Part shown: positions 1-4,840 of the stretch, piece after piece
Position numbering within the stretch: the first letter of the stretch is position 1
How the letters are laid out: each line of letters begins with the position of its first letter
Program-made: the position numbers and the translations under genes
Assembly: GCA_938039225.1 (NCBI GenBank)
Contig: CALHVH010000153.1
Coordinates: 1-8,201, forward strand
DNA from: an uncultured Gammaproteobacteria bacterium
GTDB lineage: Bacteria; Pseudomonadota; Gammaproteobacteria; Steroidobacterales; JABDMI01
DNA length: 8,201 nt
Direction of reading: 5' to 3'
The notes under the pieces: generated by a model
What the model saw: the letters and a program-made list of their open reading frames with translations, nothing else
Databases searched by the model: none
What the model was told of the DNA's origin: nothing

Positions 1-178
1 GGAAAATACTGATGGGGAAGATGTGTTGGAACCTGAAGATTTTGTCTTACTACGAAATTACGTTTACGACGATACAGCTATACTTGCAAAACGTCGCGAA
101 GCCGAAAGCTTGACGCGTGAATTAGAGCGTGAATTGTCACGCCGTATTATTTTACGTATGCGTCAATTAGCAAAATAA
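1..178 (+). CDS. lptE: LPS-assembly lipoprotein LptE, C-terminal fragment
   Basis: This is the last 58 codons of a gene that begins before the window, read in the frame starting at base 2 and stopping at TAA 176-178. LptE is the outer-membrane lipoprotein that plugs the LptD barrel and helps insert lipopolysaccharide into the outer leaflet. The fragment shows the family's typical tail: an aromatic strand (RNYVYDD), then the ILAKRREAE segment and a basic helix (RELSRRIILRMRQLAK) like the 'LAK..E...L...L...I..RL' ending of LptE proteins. The position upstream of holA also fits, since leuS-lptE-holA is a common gammaproteobacterial order. Only the C-terminus is visible, so the lipobox and most of the fold cannot be checked. 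Confidence 0.75.
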   Translation, partial: ENTDGEDVLEPEDFVLLRNYVYDDTAILAKRREAESLTRELERELSRRIILRMRQLAK

Positions 179-182
179 AAAA

Positions 183-188
183 TATAAT
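183..188 (+). promoter_or_regulatory. possible -10 box upstream of the HEAGH gene
   Basis: A perfect TATAAT lies just after the lptE stop, 16 bp before the ATG at 205. The hexamer at a 17-bp spacing (160-165, GCGTCA) matches the -35 consensus at only three of six positions. A transcript from here would have a leader of about 10 bases, and no Shine-Dalgarno sequence is visible. The region is very AT-rich, so this may be chance and the gene may simply be co-transcribed with lptE. Confidence 0.25.
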
Positions 189-204
189 ATCACCAATATT
201 TTAT

Positions 205-699
205 ATGCATACTCTGGCAGATTTTGATTTTGAAATTGTTTCTGAGTTTTTAAAACGTTTCCGGCTAAATCTACAATTAAGTGCCTCTGAGCAAGATATT
301 CCTGGCTCATTTTGGGGAGAAAGTGAAGCTGGGTTAATTAAAAACACCCTATATGCACGCTGCGATACGCCTATTCATTCAATTTTGCATGAGGCTGGGC
401 ATTATATTTGCATGACTCAAAAGCGACGAAAAAAATTACATACTAATGCTATCGGGAATGCGAAAGGCGATTTTGTAGAAGAGAACGCGACTTGTTATTT
501 GCAAATTCTTTTAGCTGACGAATTACAAGGTTATGGTCGAAATAAAATTTTTATGGATATGGATGCTTGGGGTTATTCTTTTCGTTTAGGAAGTACACAA
601 GCGTGGTTTGAAAACGATTCTCAAGACGCTCAAGATTTTTTATTACAACATAAATTAATTGATGAAAATAATAAATACCGGTTTATATTACGTGAGTAG
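205..699 (+). CDS. uncharacterised HEXXH-motif (zincin-like) protein
   Basis: I do not recognise this 164-residue protein as a named family. Its key feature is HEAGH at residues 62-66, a zinc- or iron-binding HEXXH helix, followed by the basic stretch KRRKK (73-77). About 26 residues later comes VEENATCYLQILLADEL, starting at residue 91. Glu92 or Glu93 could be the third metal ligand, in the style of gluzincins such as ImmA/IrrE (HExxH...E..A..fA..LL). The pattern S-x-I/L-H-E-x-x-H-W/Y...K-x-R-R also recalls EpmC/YfcM, the hydroxylase of elongation factor P, but the rest differs. There is no signal peptide or membrane segment, so it is probably cytoplasmic. It starts 26 bp after lptE on the same strand. 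No ribosome binding site precedes the ATG, but no better in-frame start exists. It ends 18 bp from the convergent hydrolase gene. Its being a real gene is likely; its function is unknown. Confidence 0.75.
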   Translation: MHTLADFDFEIVSEFLKRFRLNLQLSASEQDIPGSFWGESEAGLIKNTLYARCDTPIHSILHEAGHYICMTQKRRKKLHTNAIGNAKGDFVEENATCYLQILLADELQGYGRNKIFMDMDAWGYSFRLGSTQAWFENDSQDAQDFLLQHKLIDENNKYRFILRE

Positions 700-717
700 T
701 ATTTAACGTTTTTAAAA

Positions 718-1299
718 CTAGTAATAACGAGCAGCCCTAAGAATTCTTTTTTTCCAGTAAGGATTAGATAGATTCGTTGTGCTTACGGTTTTTCCTGAGC
801 TGGGTGCATGTACAAAATCATTATCATTCAACATGATTCCAACATGCATCTGTTGAGCATCAATTCTAAAAAAAACTAAGTCACCGGCAATCAATTGATT
901 AAGCGGTATTTCAGTAAAAAATTGTAGTTGTTCTTTAGTGGTTCTAGGAACAATTAGCCCCGAGCGGGAATAGCTATACTGTACTAAGCCACTGCAATCA
1001 AATCCATTAGGATTATTTCCACCGTATTGGTAGGGTCTTCCGATTTGTTGTATGGCTGTTTGTACGATTTGTTGCTGTTGGCTATTCTCTAGAATTGGGA
1101 CAGTTTGAACGGGTGTAGAGCTTGGATTTGTATTAATGACTACAGGCGAAGTAGGGGAATTTGGCCGCTCATAAGTGTCGTCCCAAGAGCAGGCTGAGCA
1201 CAATAGCAACACCAAGCTAAGGCTTAGGTAATAAAGTGGCCATGACGAATTTTGCTTCAAATGTAAAATATTCATATATTTCATGATGTTAGCATACAT
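718..1299 (-). CDS. NlpC/P60 family peptidoglycan endopeptidase, putative lipoprotein
   Basis: The C-terminal half (about residues 76-193) is an NlpC/P60 domain, a cysteine peptidase that in related proteins (Spr/MepS, NlpC) cuts cross-linking peptides in peptidoglycan. The catalytic residues are visible: Cys102 in DCSG, His152 in HVGI and His164 in FVHAP. The N-terminus has a hydrophobic segment (about 21-36) ending in LLLCSAC, which makes Cys37 a likely lipidation site. The residue at -3 is Cys instead of the usual Leu, so the lipobox is imperfect. Ser at +2 would favour outer-membrane sorting. A Pro/Ser/Thr-rich linker (43-70) and a Gln-rich run (74-77) join the anchor to the domain. The start is uncertain: ATGs at codons 1, 6 and 9 are all possible and none has a good ribosome binding site. 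The third (1273-1275) gives the most usual signal-peptide length. The gene is transcribed alone against its neighbours. Confidence 0.9.
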   Translation of the reverse strand: MYANIMKYMNILHLKQNSSWPLYYLSLSLVLLLCSACSWDDTYERPNSPTSPVVINTNPSSTPVQTVPILENSQQQQIVQTAIQQIGRPYQYGGNNPNGFDCSGLVQYSYSRSGLIVPRTTKEQLQFFTEIPLNQLIAGDLVFFRIDAQQMHVGIMLNDNDFVHAPSSGKTVSTTNLSNPYWKKRILRAARYY

Positions 1300-1329
1300 A
1301 AGTCCAGCTAAAAAATAAGTAATTTAGCG

Positions 1330-1359
1330 CTTATAGGTGTATCATAGAGGAATTATTAA
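1330..1359 (-). promoter_or_regulatory. possible sigma-70 promoter for the NlpC/P60 gene
   Basis: Read on the minus strand, TTAATA (complement of 1354-1359; four of six matches to TTGACA) is followed after 18 bp by TATAAG (complement of 1330-1335; five of six matches to TATAAT). Transcription would begin near 1323, giving a leader of about 24 to 48 bases depending on which ATG is used. The position and orientation fit the hydrolase gene. Similar matches arise by chance in AT-rich DNA. Confidence 0.35.
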
Positions 1360-1361
1360 CT

Positions 1362-1541
1362 TTGGTGGTATTAGTCATAATTCTAATCGGCAAAATATCA
1401 GGTAATTGCTCGCATAATGAGCTCTGGCCATTACAAAAAATCCCCTACGGCATAGTAGAGACTTTTGCACAGTTTTGTAAATACTTGCTGTTAGCAATAT
1501 CGCTTATCAATCCAACGATGAAAGAAAAGTATCGCGTATGA
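1362..1541 (+). CDS. possible small membrane-like ORF overlapping the holA start
   Basis: This is a weakly supported 59-codon frame with a TTG start at 1362 (a GTG follows at 1365). AGAGGA (1346-1351) lies about 10 bases ahead of the TTG and could be a ribosome binding site. The frame is open back to a stop at 1320-1322 and ends in TGA 1539-1541, which overlaps the holA ATG as ATGA, the usual sign of translational coupling. The predicted peptide has a hydrophobic N-terminus (VVLVIILIG) and a second hydrophobic stretch (YLLLAISLI, about residues 41-49) before a basic tail (KEKYRV). I recognise no family. An open run of this length can occur by chance, and the frame overlaps the proposed divergent promoter and the inverted repeats below, so it may be only leader DNA. 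Confidence 0.2.
   Translation: MVVLVIILIGKISGNCSHNELWPLQKIPYGIVETFAQFCKYLLLAISLINPTMKEKYRV
1431..1480. repeat. 8-bp inverted repeat flanking an IS-end-like sequence
   Basis: TTACAAAA (1431-1438) and TTTTGTAA (1473-1480) are perfect inverted copies separated by 34 bp. Just inside the right arm is GAGACTTTTGCACAG (1458-1472), which resembles the GAGACCTTTGCA-type ends of some IS5-group insertion sequences. No transposase or target-site duplication is present. It could be a relic or small repeat element, or an operator-like site upstream of holA, or chance. Confidence 0.3.
1481..1500 (+). repeat. small hairpin upstream of holA
   Basis: TTGCT-GTT-AGCAA (1485-1497) is a perfect 5-bp stem with a 3-base loop. 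Flanking ATA (1481-1483) and TAT (1498-1500) could extend it past one unpaired C. It ends 37 bases before the holA ATG. No U-run follows, so it is not a standard terminator. It might shape the holA leader, but the stem is short. Confidence 0.25.
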
Positions 1542-2623
1542 AAATTTACGCCAATCAAGTTGAATCTCAGATTAACAAGAGCTTACCCTCAGTCATTTTA
1601 ATTTCTGGTGATGAGGTGCTTTTACAGCAAGAGGCGGCTGACCATATCCGAGCAAAAGCAAGGTCGCAAGGTTTTACAGAACGTGAACTGTATTTTGCTG
1701 AGAGAGGTTTCGATTGGGGAACTTTACTTTCACATGCTGGTAATTTGTCTTTGTTTGCTACGCAAAAAATAGTTGAACTGCGTTTACCCACTGGAAAAGT
1801 TGCTAAAGACGGGAATGAGTTATTAACGGAATTAATTAATAATGTTCCACAGGATATTCTTTTAATTATTCTTGCTCCAAAACTAGAACGTGGAGTTAGC
1901 TCTGCTAAATGGTACAAGGCTTTAGATAAGGTTGGTTTGGTTGTGGATGTACGACCAATTAAACCTGAACATTTAGGACGTTGGATGCAAGAGCGTTTAC
2001 GCAAAAAAGGACTGCGTGCTGATACCGATGCGGTTAGAGTTTTGTCTGAGCGGGTTGAAGGTAATTTATTAGCGGCTGCACAAGAGATAGATAAAATCAG
2101 TTTATTAGTTCCTGAAGGTGATTTAACACTCAAGCAGGTTCAGTCTGCCGTTGCAAATTCTGCTCGTTACGATGTCTATCGTTTAAGTGATGCTGCTCTG
2201 AATGGTTGGAAACGCAGAGCCTTAAAAATTCTTGATGGTTTGCAAGCCGAAGGCACAGAACCTATTTTAGTTTTATGGGCTGTATTGAGAGATCTGCATC
2301 AATTGATTGGGGCGGCGCATGCTCATAAATCGGGTAAAAATCTTAATACGGCAATGCGGGGTGTAGGTATTTGGGATAATCGCTCAGCTGCCTTTTCTCA
2401 TGCCATTCAACTTCATTCAATAACAAGACTGTATGGCTTCCTAGACCATGCAGCCGATATTGATAGAGTTATTAAAGGACAAAAGCCTCGTAAAGAACGC
2501 AGTGGTAGTTCTTGGAATGAACTGTCATTATTGATTTCTTCCTTGGCTGGAGTAGAAAGCGTTGAAGGTTTAGGGCCAAAAACTAATTTCAATACTGGCA
2601 CTCAACTCAGTGCAGCTAGGTAA
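1538..2623 (+). CDS. holA: DNA polymerase III subunit delta
   Basis: The delta subunit of the clamp-loader complex opens the beta sliding clamp so it can be loaded on DNA during replication. The protein is 361 residues, against 343 in E. coli, and aligns along its length. It has the N-terminal start MKIYANQVESQI and a degenerate nucleotide-fold site without a functional P-loop (LISGDEVLLQQEAADHIR region, 21-38). SLFATQKIVELRLP (71-84) is the region carrying the clamp-binding Leu-Phe pair. Further on are EGNLLAAAQEIDKISLL (174-190), and the C-terminal collar domain with EGTEPILVLWAVLRDLHQL (238-256). The last 15 to 20 residues (from about 345) are a polar tail not obviously shared with E. coli. 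A weak purine stretch (GAAAAG, 1524-1529) precedes the ATG. The gene heads the plus-strand cluster, with nadD 6 bp downstream. Confidence 0.95.
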   Translation: MKIYANQVESQINKSLPSVILISGDEVLLQQEAADHIRAKARSQGFTERELYFAERGFDWGTLLSHAGNLSLFATQKIVELRLPTGKVAKDGNELLTELINNVPQDILLIILAPKLERGVSSAKWYKALDKVGLVVDVRPIKPEHLGRWMQERLRKKGLRADTDAVRVLSERVEGNLLAAAQEIDKISLLVPEGDLTLKQVQSAVANSARYDVYRLSDAALNGWKRRALKILDGLQAEGTEPILVLWAVLRDLHQLIGAAHAHKSGKNLNTAMRGVGIWDNRSAAFSHAIQLHSITRLYGFLDHAADIDRVIKGQKPRKERSGSSWNELSLLISSLAGVESVEGLGPKTNFNTGTQLSAAR

Positions 2624-2629
2624 TTTGGC

Positions 2630-3319
2630 ATGAGTAAAAAGAAGGCTAGTTCTCATCCAAACAAAACCATAGGTATTTTTGGTGGGACTTTTGATCCTAT
2701 TCATTATGGTCACTTACGTACAGCCTTTGAATTACAACAAGCGGCAAGTTTAGATGAACTACGTTTCATTCCTTGTGGAGACCCACCGCATAAAAGCATA
2801 ACAGCGGCAAATGCATTGCAACGTTTTGAGATGGTAGAAATAGCAATCCGTGATCATCCTAAGTTTATTGCTGATGATAGAGAAGTTATTCGTGAAGGCG
2901 CATCCTACACAGTAGATACTTTAGATAGTTTAAGAACGGAGTTTCCCAACGCTTCTCTATGTTTAATTTTAGGTATGGACGCATTTTTGGGTTTACCAAA
3001 TTGGCACCAATGGCAACGTATTTTACAGTTGGCTAATATTATTGTTGCGCACCGCCCGGGCTGGAGAAAACCAACAGATGGGCGCTTAAAAGAAATTTTA
3101 ATGGATCAAGGTACAGCATTTCCTGGTGAACTGCACTGGCATCATTCTGGTCGTATCTACATACATGCTGTGACACAGTTAGAAATTGCTTCCAGCCGTA
3201 TTCGCGATTTGGTGCAAGCAGGAAATAACACACGTTTTCTTTTACCCGATGAGGTTAATGAATACATATTAAATTCGCATTGTTATACAGCGCTTAATGT
3301 TGATGACAGTGAAGAATAA
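2630..3319 (+). CDS. nadD: nicotinate-nucleotide adenylyltransferase
   Basis: NadD transfers AMP from ATP to nicotinate mononucleotide, forming deamido-NAD in the cytoplasmic route to NAD. The 229-residue protein shows the full nucleotidyltransferase signature: GGTFDPIHYGHL (18-29) with the HxGH pair His25/His28, PPHK (52-55), SYTVDTL (92-98), LGMDAF (114-119) and the closing ASSRIR (187-192), the family's (S/T)xxxxR-type motif. The length is normal apart from a short basic N-terminal extension (MSKKKASSHPNK) before the first beta strand. AGG at 2618-2620, adjoining the holA stop, sits nine bases before the ATG and serves as a ribosome binding site. Together with the 6-bp gap this suggests coupled translation with holA. 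Confidence 0.97.
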   Translation: MSKKKASSHPNKTIGIFGGTFDPIHYGHLRTAFELQQAASLDELRFIPCGDPPHKSITAANALQRFEMVEIAIRDHPKFIADDREVIREGASYTVDTLDSLRTEFPNASLCLILGMDAFLGLPNWHQWQRILQLANIIVAHRPGWRKPTDGRLKEILMDQGTAFPGELHWHHSGRIYIHAVTQLEIASSRIRDLVQAGNNTRFLLPDEVNEYILNSHCYTALNVDDSEE

Positions 3320-3351
3320 ATTTTTTAATCAATGGAGAAATAATTTTCAAC

Positions 3352-3717
3352 ATGCAAACTGAAGAACTCGCTCAATTAATCGAGCAAACATTAGATGACA
3401 ACAAAGCCGGTGATATTAAAGTTTTGAATGTTAGAAACCTAACCTCAGTAACTGACCGTATGATAATTGCTACCGGCCGTTCTGATAGACACACTCGTTC
3501 ATTAGCCAACAAAGTTATTGTTGCCGCTAAAGAAGCAGGTGTCGAACCGCTTGGCATCGAGGGTAATGATCCAGGTCAAGGTGAATGGGTTTTAGTTGAT
3601 TTGGCTGATGCTGTGGTACATATCATGCTGCAGGAAACTCGTGATTTTTATAATCTTGAAGCACTTTGGTCAATGCCAACAAAGAAAGAAGCTCAAGTCT
3701 CAGAGGATGCTTCTTAA
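3352..3717 (+). CDS. rsfS: ribosomal silencing factor RsfS (YbeB/Iojap family)
   Basis: RsfS binds ribosomal protein uL14 on the large subunit and blocks joining with the small subunit, lowering translation when nutrients are short. The 121-residue product carries the family core: DRMIIATGRSDRHTRSLAN (35-53), GNDPGQGEWVLVDLADAVVH (71-90) and ETRDFYNLEALW (95-106), the tail including the conserved acidic and aromatic residues. The last 15 residues (PTKKEAQVSEDAS) are a loose polar tail. Its gap from nadD, 32 bp, is the largest in the cluster. It contains GGAG (3334-3337) 14 bases ahead of the ATG, rather far for an optimal binding site. The nadD-rsfS-rlmH order is highly conserved in proteobacteria and supports the call. 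Confidence 0.96.
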   Translation: MQTEELAQLIEQTLDDNKAGDIKVLNVRNLTSVTDRMIIATGRSDRHTRSLANKVIVAAKEAGVEPLGIEGNDPGQGEWVLVDLADAVVHIMLQETRDFYNLEALWSMPTKKEAQVSEDAS

Positions 3718-3722
3718 TTTAA

Positions 3723-4196
3723 ATGAAAATTCGCGTACTTAGTCCCGGAAAAAAAATGCCTGCTTGGATTCAAGAGGGTTTTAACACCTATGCTAAACGT
3801 ATGCCCAGAGAATGCGTTTTAGAGCTGGTTGAGCTGGAACTCGGTAATCGAAGTAAAAAAAACTATTCTGCAGAACAAGCTAAACGCGATGAAGAAAAAC
3901 AGTTTGAAAAATATTTGAATAACTCGGATTTTCGTGTGGCGTTGGATGTGCTTGCTAAACCATTAGACACTGAGCAATTAGCCACAAGTTTAGAAAACTG
4001 GCGAGGAAACGGTTCCGATATAGCGATTCTGATCGGAGGGCCTGACGGCTTAAGTGACAAACTATTGGCCAGTGCACAACAAAAAATATCACTTTCAAAA
4101 CTGACTTTGCCGCATGCCTTAGTACGAGTGATTTTTGCAGAACAATTATACCGAGCATGGACATTGCTCAGTGGACATCCATACCATAGAGCATAG
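3723..4196 (+). CDS. rlmH: 23S rRNA (pseudouridine1915-N3)-methyltransferase RlmH
   Basis: RlmH is a small SPOUT-class methyltransferase that uses S-adenosylmethionine to methylate pseudouridine 1915 in helix 69 of 23S rRNA, acting on assembled 70S ribosomes. At 157 residues it has nearly the same length as E. coli RlmH (155). It shows the knot-forming motifs ALDVLAKPLDTEQLA (73-87), IGGPDGL (104-110), LTLPHALVRVIFAEQLYRAW (127-146) and the terminal HPYHR (152-156) that contacts the substrate nucleotide. It begins only 5 bp after the rsfS stop with no strong ribosome binding site of its own, so it is probably translated by coupling. Its partner rsfS also acts on the large subunit, so the pair is a functional as well as positional unit. 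Confidence 0.97.
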   Translation: MKIRVLSPGKKMPAWIQEGFNTYAKRMPRECVLELVELELGNRSKKNYSAEQAKRDEEKQFEKYLNNSDFRVALDVLAKPLDTEQLATSLENWRGNGSDIAILIGGPDGLSDKLLASAQQKISLSKLTLPHALVRVIFAEQLYRAWTLLSGHPYHRA

Positions 4197-4207
4197 GGAA
4201 GAGTGAT

Positions 4208-4831
4208 ATGACAACAACGCATACAACACAATTAATACTTGCTTCTGCATCGCCACGCCGTCGAGAGTTATTGCAACAAATTGAACTGCAATTTCATGTT
4301 CACGTGGTTGAAATTGATGAAACTCCACGACTTAATGAAAAGCCAGGCGATTACGTTTTACGTATGGCTGAAAGCAAGGCCTCAGCGGCTTATAAAAACT
4401 TACGTGAAGAGCATAAAAAATTCGGTCGATTAGTGGTGCTTTCAGCAGATACTAGCGTAATTTGCGATGAGCTTATTTTAGGTAAGCCCTTTGATAAAGA
4501 AGCTGCACGCAAACAGTTACGCATGCTGTCAGGGCGGGTACATCAAGTGTTAACCTCAGTTGCTGTTTTGGCAGCGGATGAGGATCAGCTGACTCCTTTT
4601 GTTCAGACCCTAGTCAGCCAAAGTAGCGTAGAGTTTGCTCAACTGACCTCAGAAGGAATAGAAAAGTATCTGCAAACCGATGAACCCTATGACAAAGCCG
4701 GTAGTTACGCGGTACAAGGTATGGCCGCTCAGTTTATTAAACACATTAGTGGTAGCTATAGTGGAATTATGGGGCTGCCTTTATTTGAGACTGCTCAGCT
4801 TTTAGCTGCAGCAAATATACAAACTTTATAA
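4208..4831 (+). CDS. maf: Maf family nucleoside triphosphate pyrophosphatase, YhdE type (dTTP/UTP)
   Basis: Maf proteins hydrolyse nucleoside triphosphates to monophosphates and pyrophosphate, and are thought to keep modified or excess nucleotides out of DNA and RNA. The 207-residue sequence has SASPRRREL (13-21, phosphate binding), MAESKA (53-58), LSADTSV (79-85) with the catalytic Asp81, GKP (92-94), LSGRVHQVLTSVA (107-119) and DKAGSYAVQG (162-171). The last motif and GSYSGIMGLPLFET (182-195) resemble YhdE, which prefers dTTP and UTP, more than YceF. Substrate choice is inferred from that. It has a clear ribosome binding site (GGGAAGAG, 4196-4203). It sits directly before rng, as in many gammaproteobacteria. 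An insertion near 122-135 (DEDQLTPFVQ) is slightly longer than in E. coli YhdE. Confidence 0.94.
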   Translation: MTTTHTTQLILASASPRRRELLQQIELQFHVHVVEIDETPRLNEKPGDYVLRMAESKASAAYKNLREEHKKFGRLVVLSADTSVICDELILGKPFDKEAARKQLRMLSGRVHQVLTSVAVLAADEDQLTPFVQTLVSQSSVEFAQLTSEGIEKYLQTDEPYDKAGSYAVQGMAAQFIKHISGSYSGIMGLPLFETAQLLAAANIQTL

Positions 4832-4840
4832 AAGAGATTT

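Larger units (their letters stand above)
1300..1537. other. intergenic region between the hydrolase gene and holA
   Basis: These 238 bases separate the minus-strand hydrolase gene from plus-strand holA, so promoters for both could lie here. I see a plausible promoter facing the hydrolase, an 8-bp inverted repeat, a small hairpin near holA, and an open frame that runs into the holA start. No convincing sigma-70 promoter facing holA could be found by eye. No tRNA or riboswitch-like structure was evident. Confidence 0.6.

Noticed and set aside
205..699. HEAGH protein as the protease half of an ImmA/ImmR or toxin-antitoxin system
   Set aside because: No helix-turn-helix regulator, toxin or phage gene is adjacent; the neighbours are lptE and a convergent cell-wall hydrolase.
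708..718. GTTTTTAAAAC palindrome between the convergent genes, considered as a terminator
   Set aside because: The arms are five A/T-rich pairs around a single central base, leaving no room for a loop and giving no stable stem.
1300..1537. tRNA, CRISPR repeat or riboswitch in the largest non-coding gap
   Set aside because: No cloverleaf, regularly spaced repeat or recognisable aptamer core was seen by eye on either strand.
1567..2133. 188-codon open frame on the minus strand inside holA
   Set aside because: It lies wholly antisense to a well-supported holA, and its Ser/Lys-rich translation resembles no known protein.
3863..4231. Minus-strand open frame across rlmH (and shorter ones at 3955-4164 and 4146-4328)
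   Set aside because: They are antisense to rlmH and the maf start, both of which have intact family motifs. The translations are Cys/Ser-rich with no recognisable domain.
4239..4433. Second plus-strand frame inside the start of maf
   Set aside because: It is a shifted-frame reading of maf, whose SASPRRREL and ADT motifs are in the annotated frame.
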